64,000 bases of DNA, taken from positions 904,736 through 968,735 of the forward strand of contig NZ_KE124774.1 in the NCBI RefSeq assembly GCF_000188155.2, given 5' to 3'. How positions within the stretch are numbered: position 1 is the first letter of the stretch; every line of letters begins with the position of its first letter. Positions 37,710 to 45,948 of the stretch are shown here, in pieces. This DNA comes from Methylocystis sp. ATCC 49242 (GTDB lineage Bacteria; Pseudomonadota; Alphaproteobacteria; Rhizobiales; Beijerinckiaceae). The notes under the pieces were generated by a model that was not told the DNA's origin, made no database searches, and saw nothing but the letters and a program-made list of their open reading frames with translations. A program made the position numbers and the translations under genes.

Positions 37710-38741
37710 ATGACCATCGCCCCCAGCGTCATCGAGGCCATTGGCCGCACCCCGCTCATCGAATTGCGGGCCGCGTCCAAAGCCACGGGCTGCCGCATCC
37801 TCGGCAAGGCGGAGTTTATGAACCCCGGCGGCTCGGTGAAGGACCGCGCGGCTCTCTATATAGTCAAGGACGCCATCGCCCGCGGCGCGCTGAAGCCCGG
37901 CGGCGTGATCGTCGAGGGCACGGCGGGAAATACGGGCATTGGCCTCGCGCTGGTCGCGAATGCGCTCGGCTTCCGCACAGTGATCGTGATCCCCGAGACG
38001 CAGAGCCAGGAGAAGAAGGACATGCTGCGCCTTCAGGGCGCGCAGCTCGTCGAGGTGCCGGCCGTTCCCTACGCCAACCCCAACAATTACGTGAAGATCT
38101 CGGGCCGTCTTGCGGAGCGGCTGGCGAAGGAGGAGCCGAACGGCGCGGTCTGGGCCAACCAGTTCGACAACGTCGCCAACCGCGAGGCGCATATACGGAC
38201 AACCGGACCGGAGATTTACGACGAACTTGGCGGCGAAGTTGACGCCTTCATCTGCGCCTGCGGCACGGGCGGCACGCTCGCGGGCGTCGGCATGGCGCTC
38301 AAGGAGCGCAATCCGAACATCCGCATCGGCCTCGCCGATCCGCACGGGGCCGCTCTCTACTCCTACTATACGACCGGCGAACTGAAGGCCGAGGGCTCCT
38401 CGATCACCGAGGGCATCGGCCAGGGGCGCATCACCGCCAATCTAGAGGGCGCGCCCATCGACGTCGCCTATCGCATCCCCGACGCCGAGGCGCTCGACAT
38501 CGTCTTCGCGCTGGCGCAGGACGAGGGCCTGCTGCTCGGCGGCTCGTCGGGAATCAATGTCGCCGGCGCCATGCGCCTCGCCCGCGAACTCGGGCCGGGA
38601 CACACGATCGTGACGATCCTCTGCGACGGCGGCGCGCGCTACGCGTCCAAACTTTTCAATCCCGAATTTCTGCGCAGCCAGCAGCTGCCGACGCCGGGCT
38701 GGCTGGAGAAGAAGACGCAGATGGATCCGGGTTTCGTCTGA
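37710..38741 (+). CDS. Cysteine synthase (O-acetylserine sulfhydrylase family)
   Basis: PLP enzyme making cysteine from O-acetylserine and sulfide. At 343 residues it has the PLP lysine in NPGGSVKDRAA, the substrate loop EGTAGNTGIGLA, and the phosphate-binding CGTGGTLAGVG. The insert around EKKDMLRLQGAQ and the long C-terminus (LEKKTQMDPGFV) mark it as the alphaproteobacterial CysK-type branch; a cystathionine-beta-synthase-like activity cannot be ruled out. Confidence 0.93.
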   Translation: MTIAPSVIEAIGRTPLIELRAASKATGCRILGKAEFMNPGGSVKDRAALYIVKDAIARGALKPGGVIVEGTAGNTGIGLALVANALGFRTVIVIPETQSQEKKDMLRLQGAQLVEVPAVPYANPNNYVKISGRLAERLAKEEPNGAVWANQFDNVANREAHIRTTGPEIYDELGGEVDAFICACGTGGTLAGVGMALKERNPNIRIGLADPHGAALYSYYTTGELKAEGSSITEGIGQGRITANLEGAPIDVAYRIPDAEALDIVFALAQDEGLLLGGSSGINVAGAMRLARELGPGHTIVTILCDGGARYASKLFNPEFLRSQQLPTPGWLEKKTQMDPGFV

Positions 38742-38773
38742 GGGGGCGGGATCGCCCTCCCGGCGGTCCGACC

Positions 38774-39385
38774 TTACGCCTTTTCCGCCATAGAGGCCGC
38801 CAGCGCCAAATCCTCCGGACGGTTCACATTGAAGAACGGGTCCACAGGCTCGGCCGGCCAGTCCACCGTCACGTCGGGATAGCGCGCGATGAAGGCCGAG
38901 ACCTTGCGCTCGCCCTCCTCGATCAGGGCGCGGCGCAGCGGTTCGCGCAGCGCGACCGGCCAGAGCGCCACCGCATGATGCGCGCGCCCGCCTGATGCAG
39001 CGACGGCGATTTGCGCGCCTGCTCTCCGGCGTTCGGCCGAGAGGCGCGCGACGAGGTCCGCCGGCAGAAAGGGCGTGTCGGCCGGCGCGCTGATGACGTC
39101 CGTCGCCTCCGGGTAATGTCCGGCTGCGTAATCCATCCCCGCCAGGACGCCGGCGAGCGGGCCGACGAAACCCTCGACGCTATCGGCCACGACCGGCAGG
39201 CCGAAGGCGGCGAAGCGCGCGGGATCGCCATTGGCGTTCAGCGCCAGGCCGGCGCATTGGGGCGCGAGCCGCTCGATGACATGGGCGAGGATCGCCCGCC
39301 CCCCGATTTCCGCCAACGGCTTGTCGCCGCCGCCCATGCGCCGGGCGAGACCTCCAGCGAGAAGAATTCCGACACATTGCGTCAT
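38774..39385 (-). CDS. mobA: Molybdenum cofactor guanylyltransferase
   Basis: Transfers GMP from GTP to molybdopterin, giving the guanine dinucleotide form of Moco. The 203-residue protein has the nucleotidyltransferase signature [16 protein letters not shown] and [10 protein letters not shown], with NVNRPEDL near the C-terminus. It agrees with the moaD and moaE genes at 43 kb. It is divergent from the thioredoxin-like gene. Confidence 0.94.
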   Translation of the reverse strand: MTQCVGILLAGGLARRMGGGDKPLAEIGGRAILAHVIERLAPQCAGLALNANGDPARFAAFGLPVVADSVEGFVGPLAGVLAGMDYAAGHYPEATDVISAPADTPFLPADLVARLSAERRRAGAQIAVAASGGRAHHAVALWPVALREPLRRALIEEGERKVSAFIARYPDVTVDWPAEPVDPFFNVNRPEDLALAASMAEKA

Positions 39386-39426
39386 TGCGCCTTCCGAATT
39401 TGCATCGTTTGATCACGACCCCATCT

Positions 39427-39459
39427 AATTGGGGCGACAAGTCGTCGATAGCCCCAATT
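39427..39459. promoter_or_regulatory. 9-bp inverted repeat between mobA and the thioredoxin gene
   Basis: AATTGGGGC (39427-39435) and GCCCCAATT (39451-39459) form a perfect inverted repeat with a 15-base spacer. It ends 18 bases before the thioredoxin start and just ahead of its GGAG ribosome site, so it could act as an operator or as a leader hairpin. Confidence 0.5.
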
Positions 39460-39476
39460 CTCAATCGGAGCCCAGC

Positions 39477-39860
39477 ATGTTCTCACGCCGCAGCCTGCTT
39501 GCCCTTTTCGCTGTTCTCACCGCGCCGGGAATCGCCGCAGCCGCCGAGCAGGCGTTCGACGCCGAGACCTTCGCCGCCGCGCAGGCGGCCGGCAAATCGA
39601 TTGTCGTGCATGTCTACGCCCCCTGGTGCCCCACCTGCCGCGCGCAGGAGCCGATCCTTCGCAAGCTCGAAAGCGATCCGAAATTCTCCAATGTCGCCGC
39701 CTTCCGTGTCGATTTCGACGGACAGAAGGACGCCGTAAGGGCGCTGAGGGCGACGCAGCAGAGCACGATCATCGTCTTCAAGGGCGCCAAGGAAATCGGC
39801 CGCTCGGTCGGCGAGACCGACCCTGGCTCGATCGGCGCCCTCGTCGACAAGGCGCTCTGA
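39477..39860 (+). CDS. Secreted thioredoxin-like protein
   Basis: The 127-residue protein has a signal peptide (MFSRRSLLALFAVLTAPGIA, Tat-compatible SRRSLL) and a thioredoxin fold with active site APWCPTCRAQ. It lies two bases upstream of a CcdA-like gene; the pair probably carries reducing equivalents from cytosolic thioredoxin to a periplasmic client. CGGAG six bases before the ATG at 39477 fixes the start. Confidence 0.88.
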   Translation: MFSRRSLLALFAVLTAPGIAAAAEQAFDAETFAAAQAAGKSIVVHVYAPWCPTCRAQEPILRKLESDPKFSNVAAFRVDFDGQKDAVRALRATQQSTIIVFKGAKEIGRSVGETDPGSIGALVDKAL

Positions 39861-39862
39861 CC

Positions 39863-40585
39863 ATGGCCGCCGGCGCGCTCGGGCTCGCATTTCTCGCGGG
39901 ACTTCTCTCGGTTCTCTCGCCCTGCGTGCTGCCGCTGCTACCCCTGGTTCTCGGCGCCGCCGCGGCCGAGCATCGACTTGCGCCGGCGCTTCTGGCCTTT
40001 GGCGTCGCTTTGTCCTTCGTCGTCATCGGGCTTTTCGTGGCGACAATCGGCTTCAGCATCGGCCTCGACGGCGACGCCTTTCGTCAGGCGGCGGCGGTTT
40101 TGATGATCGCCTTTGGCGCCGTCCTGCTCACGCCCGCGCTGCAGACCCGTATCGCGGCGGCCGGCGGACCGCTTAGCGACCGCCTCAACAGCGCCTTCGG
40201 CGACCGTCCGTCCAACGGGCTGTTCGGACAATTTGGATTGGGGCTGCTGCTGGGCGCCGTCTGGAGTCCCTGCGTTGGCCCCACGCTCGGCGCCGCCTCC
40301 GTGCTCGCCGCGCGTCGCGAGGATCTCGGCGCCGTGGCCGCCACAATGGGAGTGTTTGGCGTCGGCGCAGCCCTCCCGCTCCTGGTCCTGGGCATGCTGT
40401 CCCGGCAAACGATGGCGCGATGGCGCGACCGTCTGCTCTCGGCCGGCAAGCGCGCGAAACAGGCCCTCGGCGCGCTGCTGCTGGGGTTGGGCGTGATGAT
40501 CGTCACCGGCGCCGACAAGACTCTCGAAGCCTGGCTCGTCTCCGCCTCGCCCGAATGGCTGACGCAACTGACGACGAGGTTTTAA
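39863..40585 (+). CDS. CcdA/DsbD-type thiol transporter
   Basis: A 240-residue polytopic membrane protein (about six helices) with the two conserved membrane cysteines in LSVLSPCVLPLLPLV and GAVWSPCVGPTLG. It belongs to the CcdA branch of the DsbD family, moving electrons across the inner membrane. It starts two bases after the thioredoxin-like gene, its likely redox partner. Confidence 0.92.
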   Translation: MAAGALGLAFLAGLLSVLSPCVLPLLPLVLGAAAAEHRLAPALLAFGVALSFVVIGLFVATIGFSIGLDGDAFRQAAAVLMIAFGAVLLTPALQTRIAAAGGPLSDRLNSAFGDRPSNGLFGQFGLGLLLGAVWSPCVGPTLGAASVLAARREDLGAVAATMGVFGVGAALPLLVLGMLSRQTMARWRDRLLSAGKRAKQALGALLLGLGVMIVTGADKTLEAWLVSASPEWLTQLTTRF

Positions 40586-40853
40586 TGCCGCGCCCCGACA
40601 GGCTCATAGAATTAAGCAATTCTTAGATTGTTGTTTAGACGTTATTAACGACAACTAGCGCCGCCGCGCGCTAATAATACTTTTTGGACGATCTTTTATA
40701 TGGCCAAGACCAAGTTATTATTCGCGAAAAACCCACATCCCGAAATTTCTCCTAAAAAACGGTATATTTTTAATTGCTTATGAGACAAGCGCGTTTAGGT
40801 AAATCTTAAACGGCTCGCGTCTATATCTTTCGGCACAGTGTGGTCGTACGAGT
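40586..40853 (+). promoter_or_regulatory. AT-rich sciP upstream region with two CtrA-like boxes
   Basis: This 268-bp gap is distinctly AT-rich. TTTA-N7-TTAAC at 40634-40649 and TTAG-N7-TTAA at 40795-40809 each match the CtrA consensus TTAA-N7-TTAA at seven of eight positions. An AT-rich 6-bp stem, AGAATT/AATTCT (40608-40623), may help end the ccdA transcript. In Caulobacter the sciP gene is CtrA-activated, so the boxes are biologically plausible, though unproven. Confidence 0.55.
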
Positions 40854-40868
40854 ATGCGAGTAAGCAAT

Positions 40869-41144
40869 ATGACCGAGACGCATCGTCCGCGTGTCAAATA
40901 TGTCATCGGCCCTGACGGCAGCCCGCTCACAATAGCGGACCTTCCCCCGCCTTCGACCAAGCGATGGGTCATCCGCCGCAAGGCGGAAGTCGTCGCCGCA
41001 GTGCGCGGCGGGCTCCTTTCGCTCGATGAAGCCTGTAGCCGTTATACGCTGACGGTTGACGAGTTCCTGAGCTGGCAGATGTCAATTGACCAGCACGGTC
41101 TCGCGGGCTTGCGCACCACTCGCCTTCAACAATATCGCATGTGA
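40869..41144 (+). CDS. sciP: SciP (DUF1153), CtrA-inhibitor family
   Basis: The 91-residue DUF1153 protein reads MTETHRPRVKYVIGPDGSP, then RRKAEVVAAVRGGLLSLDEA and LSWQMSIDQHGLAGLRTTRL, closely matching Caulobacter SciP as remembered. SciP is a small helix-turn-helix protein that binds CtrA and blocks its activation of G1/swarmer promoters. The ATG at 40869 matches the usual N-terminus; one at 40854 adds five residues. It is followed by an intrinsic terminator. Confidence 0.92.
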   Translation: MTETHRPRVKYVIGPDGSPLTIADLPPPSTKRWVIRRKAEVVAAVRGGLLSLDEACSRYTLTVDEFLSWQMSIDQHGLAGLRTTRLQQYRM

Positions 41145-41175
41145 CGGGACGCTCTCGCTGCGCCCTTCAGGAAAC

Positions 41176-41205
41176 GGCCGGCCTTTGCGCCGGCCTTTTC
41201 ATTTT
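41176..41205 (+). terminator. Rho-independent terminator of sciP
   Basis: GGCCGGC (41176-41182) pairs with GCCGGCC (41189-41195) around a six-base loop, followed by TTTTCATTTT. The convergent YbhN-type gene ends at 41199, so the T-run overlaps its last codons. Confidence 0.9.
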
Positions 41206-42179
41206 GGCGCTTCCCGTGTTTCGCCGCGCAGTCGGTCAATAAGCTTCTTGCGCTCGAAAAGGGCGACGACAACCAGCGCCGCGAGCAGCGGGATAATGAG
41301 GTAGAAGAGACGCCAGACGAGCAACGCCGCCAGAACCTGCAGGCGCGGGACATCCGGCATCAGATTGATGAAGAGAAGCTCGAAAATGCCAAGGCCGCCC
41401 GGCGCATGCGACACCAGCGCGGCGGAGAAGGAAAGCAAGAAGGCTCCGAGCACGACGATGTAGCCGGGGTTCCCCTGCTCCGGCAGCGCGAAATAAATGA
41501 TGCCGGCGGCGCCGATCAGCTCGGCGGGAGCCGCGAAAAGCTGGCGGACCATGATGTCCGGGCGCGGATACATGATGGTGAAGCTTCCGAAGCGGAACGG
41601 CTTCATATGCATCAGCGAGCCGGCGACGTAGAGCGCGACGAAGCCGAGGCAAATCAGGCCCACGGTGCGCGCTGTATGCGGGTGCGTGAAAATATCCGGC
41701 AGAAAACCGGATAGGCGCTGCAACATCGCGGGATCATAGGTGAGCAGCAGGCCGCCGAGCAGAATATTGCCGAAAGCGAAAGTATAGGAGCACAGCACAA
41801 CCAGCGCCGCCACCTGCGTGGCGGTGAGCCCCTTGGAGGAATAGGCGCGGTAACGCACCATGGCGCCCGAAAAGACGCTCGCGCCGATGTTGTGCGAAAG
41901 CGCGTAGGTGGTGAAGGAGCACATCGAGATGAAAATCCACGATATGTGCTTCACGCCAAGATGCAGCAGCGCAATCCGGTCGTACCAGGCGAGCGCGGCG
42001 TAAGCCAGCAGCGTCGAGAGGGCGGCGAGCAGATAGTCGCTGAGGGGAATCGCCTTTAGATTGGCCCAGACCTCCGTCCCGACCGATTCGCCCTGGAACT
42101 CGTGGTAGAGAAGGTAGAAGGAGCCTACAACCGCGGCCAGGCCGACGATCGGCCAGAAATATTCAGCCAGTTTTCTCAT
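41199..42179 (-). CDS. YbhN/UPF0104-family membrane protein (lysylphosphatidylglycerol synthase TM-like)
   Basis: The 326-residue protein has about eight transmembrane helices of the flippase-like UPF0104 fold, with SMCSFTTYALSHNIG, YRAYSSKGLTATQ and the late motif SHAPGGLGIFELLF. It lacks the soluble aminoacyl-transferase domain of MprF. Lipid transport is a family-level inference only. The ATG at 42179 is preferred to the longer frame, which extends into the upstream region of the Yip1-type gene. Confidence 0.85.
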   Translation of the reverse strand: MRKLAEYFWPIVGLAAVVGSFYLLYHEFQGESVGTEVWANLKAIPLSDYLLAALSTLLAYAALAWYDRIALLHLGVKHISWIFISMCSFTTYALSHNIGASVFSGAMVRYRAYSSKGLTATQVAALVVLCSYTFAFGNILLGGLLLTYDPAMLQRLSGFLPDIFTHPHTARTVGLICLGFVALYVAGSLMHMKPFRFGSFTIMYPRPDIMVRQLFAAPAELIGAAGIIYFALPEQGNPGYIVVLGAFLLSFSAALVSHAPGGLGIFELLFINLMPDVPRLQVLAALLVWRLFYLIIPLLAALVVVALFERKKLIDRLRGETREAPK

Positions 42180-42321
42180 GCGGCCCGTCGCGCTAGATTC
42201 GTCGATCTTCGAATGAGGCCGCAGAAGGCCCGCGACTACCTTGCACGTAGGCAGGCGGCGGGCAAGTGCCAACCCCCCATTCGCCGCCGCCGCCCGCGCT
42301 CGAAGCACATGAGGACGCCAG

Positions 42322-42885
42322 ATGTCGCTGATTTCACGGATTAAAGGCCTGATCCTTACACCGCGGAAAGAGTGGGACGAAATCGACGCTGAAGACCGCT
42401 CGATTGTCGACCTCTATCGCAACTACATCGCGATTCTCGCCGCGTTTCCGCCTTTTGCGAGCTTCCTCGGCGCATGGCTGTTCGGTTCGCACGGGCTGCA
42501 TCCGACATTCGCGGCCGGCCTGTTTCGCGCGGTCATCCAATATGCTTTGAGCCTGCCGGCCCTGTTTCTGGTGGCCTTCGTGATTTCGATGGCCGCACCC
42601 CATTTCGACGGCAAGAGCGACGACAAGCGCGCGCTGGCGCTTGCCGCTTATTCCTACACGCCCGCCTGGCTGGCCTCGCTTTTCGGCCTCGTTCCGGGGC
42701 TGCGATGGCTCGATGTGCTGGGCTTCTACGGGATTTACGTGTTCTCGCTGGGTCTCTCGCGCATGATGCGGGTGCCGAAGGAGAATCTGGACGTCTTCAC
42801 GCTGGTCGCCCTGGTCGTCACGGTGGCGACGGGGGCGTTGCACGCCTGGGTCGTCCACGCCATCGCGCCGGCGCAGATGATCTAG
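42322..42885 (+). CDS. Yip1-domain membrane protein
   Basis: A 187-residue membrane protein starting LISRIKGLILTPRKEWDEI, the usual Yip1 lead-in, followed by about five helices. Function in bacteria is unknown. GAGG precedes the ATG at 42322. Its TAG stop and that of convergent moaE are supplied by the same CTAG tetranucleotide at 42882-42885. Confidence 0.85.
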   Translation: MSLISRIKGLILTPRKEWDEIDAEDRSIVDLYRNYIAILAAFPPFASFLGAWLFGSHGLHPTFAAGLFRAVIQYALSLPALFLVAFVISMAAPHFDGKSDDKRALALAAYSYTPAWLASLFGLVPGLRWLDVLGFYGIYVFSLGLSRMMRVPKENLDVFTLVALVVTVATGALHAWVVHAIAPAQMI

Positions 42886-43346
42886 GGCTTCTCCCACCGC
42901 GCGGCGGCCGCGTCGTCCTCGGTCCTGGCCTCGACCCAGCCGCCGTCGGCGCCATCCACCCGGCGCTCCTTCTTCCAGAAGGGCGCGCGGGTCTTGAGAT
43001 AGTCCATCATGAACTCGGCAGCCGCGAAGGCCTCGGAACGATGGCGGCCGGCCGAAACGACCAGCACGATTCGTTCGCCGGGTCGGATGACGCCGTAACG
43101 GTGGATGACCGTCAGCCCGGCCAGCGGCCAGCGCGACAGCGCCTCGTTGGCGACGCGGCCGATTTCTTCCTCCGCCATGCCCGGATAATGCTCAAGCTCC
43201 AGCGCCGTGAGCGAACCGTTCTCGTCGCGACATAGTCCCGTGAAGGCGACGACCGCGCCGATATCGCGGCGCCCTTCCGTCAGCAGGCCCTCCTCGCGGG
43301 CGACGTCGAAGTCTTCCCGCTGCACGCGCACGGTGGGCGCGACCAT
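42882..43346 (-). CDS. moaE: Molybdopterin synthase catalytic subunit
   Basis: Large subunit that adds two sulfurs from MoaD thiocarboxylate to precursor Z. The 154-residue protein has VVAFTGLCRDENGSL, HRYGVIRPGERIVLV and the catalytic lysine region TRAPFWKKER. It starts one base after moaD. Confidence 0.95.
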   Translation of the reverse strand: MVAPTVRVQREDFDVAREEGLLTEGRRDIGAVVAFTGLCRDENGSLTALELEHYPGMAEEEIGRVANEALSRWPLAGLTVIHRYGVIRPGERIVLVVSAGRHRSEAFAAAEFMMDYLKTRAPFWKKERRVDGADGGWVEARTEDDAAAARWEKP

Positions 43347-43347
43347 C

Positions 43348-43599
43348 TCAGCCGCCTGTCATCGGGGGAAAGAAAGCCACTTCGCGCGCGGCGCCGATAG
43401 GCGAGTCGGGCGCGGCATGGGCCTTGTCGATCGCGGCGCGGACGGTTTTGGGATTGGCGAAGGCGAGAGCATAGCCCTCTCCCCGGGCGGCGAGCCACTC
43501 CACGAGCTGGCGCACGGTCTTGACGTCCTGCGGCGGAGAGATTTCCTCCTCCGCCAGACCGATCCGCTCGCGAACCCATGCGAAATAGACAGCCTTCAT
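43348..43599 (-). CDS. moaD: Molybdopterin synthase sulfur-carrier subunit
   Basis: Small ubiquitin-fold protein of 83 residues ending in FFPPMTGG, the Gly-Gly tail that is thiocarboxylated. Start MKAVYFAWVRERIG overlaps the pgsA stop (ATGA), while moaE follows after one base; the three are one operon, as in many Hyphomicrobiales. Confidence 0.94.
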   Translation of the reverse strand: MKAVYFAWVRERIGLAEEEISPPQDVKTVRQLVEWLAARGEGYALAFANPKTVRAAIDKAHAAPDSPIGAAREVAFFPPMTGG

Positions 43600-44204
43600 G
43601 ACGCGTCGTCGTCCCCGAAATGCGTGAACGCGGACTGGAGATAGTCGAAGCCCGTATAGAGCGTCAGCACGGCGGCGATCCAGAGCAGCGCCGAGCCGAT
43701 CTTTATCGTCCCTGGCAGAACCGCCTCCCCGGCCGGTCCGGCGATGAAGAAGCCGAGCGCGATGAGTTGCGCCACTGTCTTCCATTTGGCGATCGCCGAC
43801 ACCGGCAGGCGAACTTTCAGCTCGGCCAAATATTCACGCAGGCCGGAGACGAGGATCTCCCGGCAAAGGATGATGATCGCGGCCCAGATCGTCCAGCCGG
43901 CGAGCGTCTGGTCCGCGACCACGGCCAGAAGCGTCGCCGCGACGAGAAGCTTGTCGGCGATAGGGTCGAGCATCCGGCCGATCGGCGACTGCTGCTGCCA
44001 GGCGCGCGCGAGATAGCCGTCGAAAAAGTCTGTGACCGCGGCGGCGGTATAGACGCCCAGCGCCGCCCACCGCGCCCAATGGTCGGTGGAAGATAACAAA
44101 AGGCCGGCCACGACCGGCACGGCGAGACACCGCCCGTAGGTCAGAAGGTTCGGAAGCGCCAGCGCCTGAGAACGTCGCTTCGTGGTGACGGCCGTTTCGC
44201 TCAT
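43596..44204 (-). CDS. pgsA: CDP-diacylglycerol-glycerol-3-phosphate 3-phosphatidyltransferase
   Basis: Inner-membrane enzyme of phosphatidylglycerol synthesis. The 202-residue polytopic protein carries the CDP-alcohol phosphatidyltransferase motif as DFFDGYLARAWQQQSPIGRMLDPIADK. It is first in the pgsA-moaD-moaE run. Confidence 0.95.
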   Translation of the reverse strand: MSETAVTTKRRSQALALPNLLTYGRCLAVPVVAGLLLSSTDHWARWAALGVYTAAAVTDFFDGYLARAWQQQSPIGRMLDPIADKLLVAATLLAVVADQTLAGWTIWAAIIILCREILVSGLREYLAELKVRLPVSAIAKWKTVAQLIALGFFIAGPAGEAVLPGTIKIGSALLWIAAVLTLYTGFDYLQSAFTHFGDDDAS

Positions 44205-44308
44205 GACAGCTAGGGAATATGTCGCCGGCCCCCATTGTCAATAGAGAGGGCGCAAGTCGCCGGGAACTCTCGCCTCATGCAGCGCCCCCGAGTGCGCCGC
44301 ACAACGCC

Positions 44309-44698
44309 TTACTCCTTGTCGAGTGCGAATTTTCCTGGTCCCGCGACCGCGAAAAACAGAAAAACGAAGCTGTAGAGAGCCGCCAGTTCGCCCTTGTTGA
44401 GAATCGGCCAGAACTGCTCCACGCCATGAAACATGAAATAGGCGACGGCCATTTCGCCTGAAAGGACGAAGGCCACGGGGCGCGTGAAGAGGCCGACGAG
44501 CATCAGCAGGCCGCCGAATAACTCCAGCAGGCCGCCGACGCCGAGCAGCGACATGAGCTTCAGCCCGTCGAACATCGCGACATGGGGATAACCGAAGATT
44601 TTCGCCGTTCCGTGCTGCAAAAACAGCAGCGCCGTCGCAATACGGAGAACGCCCTGCACATGCGGCAGAAAGCGCTCGGGGATGATTCGCAACGTCAC
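44309..44698 (-). CDS. DoxX family membrane protein
   Basis: The 129-residue protein has four hydrophobic helices and the DoxX pattern ALLFLQHGTAKIFG and LLELFGGLLMLVGLFTRP. DoxX-like proteins take part in redox or thiosulfate metabolism in some organisms, but most are uncharacterised. It follows the RutE-like reductase by 12 bases, so both are likely cotranscribed. Confidence 0.87.
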   Translation of the reverse strand: MTLRIIPERFLPHVQGVLRIATALLFLQHGTAKIFGYPHVAMFDGLKLMSLLGVGGLLELFGGLLMLVGLFTRPVAFVLSGEMAVAYFMFHGVEQFWPILNKGELAALYSFVFLFFAVAGPGKFALDKE

Positions 44699-44710
44699 GA
44701 TCGGCCTCCG

Positions 44711-45307
44711 TCAGATGATCCAGGCGATTTCCTCGAACGCATAGCGCGGGCCGCGCGGGTAGAGCATCGCTGGATCGCCATAGCCGATGTTGATCAGGAA
44801 ATTCGACTTTATGCGCGTTCCCGCGAAAAATTCCGCATCGACTTTCTCTTTGTCGAAACCGCTCATCGGCCCGGCGTCGAGCCCGACCGCGCGCAGGGCG
44901 AGCAGAAAATAGCCCGCCTGAAGCGTGCCGTTGCGGAAGGCCGTCTCCTGAATCAGCGGCTCATTGCCCGCGAACCAGGCGCGCGCATCAGTCGCCGGAT
45001 AGAGATGCGGCAGATGTTCGGCGAAATCGAGATCATAAGCCATGATCGCCGTGGCCGGCGCCGCCATGGTCTTTGCGAGATTATTCGGAGACATCGCCGG
45101 CGCAAGCCGCGCTTTTGCTTCCTTCGAGCGAACGAAAACGATGCGCATGGGCGAGCAATTGGCGCTCGTCGGCCCCCATTTGGCGTAATCGACTGCGTGT
45201 TCCAGCAGCGCGTCGGGAACTTCCCTGTCCTGCCAGCCATTGTGCGTGCGCGCGGCGGTGAAAAGCTGCTCCATCGCCTCGGGCGGCAGCGGTTTACGTT
45301 CCATCAT
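44711..45307 (-). CDS. RutE/HadB-type nitroreductase-family reductase
   Basis: The 198-residue FMN-dependent nitroreductase-fold protein has [31 protein letters not shown] and [15 protein letters not shown], which match the malonic semialdehyde reductase RutE subgroup. Other rut genes for pyrimidine use are absent here, so the substrate is uncertain. Confidence 0.87.
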   Translation of the reverse strand: MMERKPLPPEAMEQLFTAARTHNGWQDREVPDALLEHAVDYAKWGPTSANCSPMRIVFVRSKEAKARLAPAMSPNNLAKTMAAPATAIMAYDLDFAEHLPHLYPATDARAWFAGNEPLIQETAFRNGTLQAGYFLLALRAVGLDAGPMSGFDKEKVDAEFFAGTRIKSNFLINIGYGDPAMLYPRGPRYAFEEIAWII

Positions 45308-45527
45308 CGGCGGGCCCCGGGGGTGGTGGGTGAGTTGGCTCTATCGCTGAAATAAGCGACCCGCGCCGGATCGGAAAGCTCCCGACGAAGTCTCACAGAT
45401 ATTCGGCCGTGCCTGTGCGGATAAGTCGACACGTCTGCCCGGACTGAAAATCGCGCCACCCGCCGTCGATGGCCTCACCTTCTGGCGGTGGCGCCGAGAT
45501 ATCGCCGCCGGTGGCGGGAGCCGGCGC
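45308..45527. other. Non-coding gap
   Basis: No gene, terminator or clear repeat was recognised in this 220-bp GC-rich stretch between the RutE-like gene and the small membrane protein. Confidence 0.4.
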
Positions 45528-45716
45528 TCACCTCGGGTGAAATTCGGGAACGTTGACGATATTGAACCCGACGGCAATCCCGATGACCAGCAAAAACAGC
45601 AGGATCGCTCCATATCCGATCACGGTGAAAACTGACGCGTTATAGATGATGTCCACAAGCTTCATACCGAATGCTGCGACCTTGTCTTTTACGTCATCCA
45701 ATGCATGTCCCGACAT
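45528..45716 (-). CDS. Small single-helix membrane protein
   Basis: A 62-residue protein from the ATG at 45716 (MSGHALDDVKDKV) with GAGGT about seven bases upstream. One strong transmembrane helix (VFTVIGYGAILLFLLVIGIAVGF) is followed by a short tail NIVNVPEFHPR. No family was recognised. The helix and ribosome site support a real gene, but small size makes the call moderate. Confidence 0.55.
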   Translation of the reverse strand: MSGHALDDVKDKVAAFGMKLVDIIYNASVFTVIGYGAILLFLLVIGIAVGFNIVNVPEFHPR

Positions 45717-45948
45717 GACATTACCTCGTTTTCTGGCGCGCATGGCGCTGCGTTGAGGTCCATTCGTCTGCGATCAACTCGTTGCTCATTCATTCTGGCC
45801 CGGCCCCTCAAGCGCCATCATCCTGCCCGCGACCGCCGGAGGAGCGCAAAACCAGAACCCACTACTTGCAATTGCTTTGCATGATTTGCGCCACCGCCGC
45901 TTTTCGCGGAGAAGCACTATCGCCTTGCGACCGGACCTACGGTTTGCG

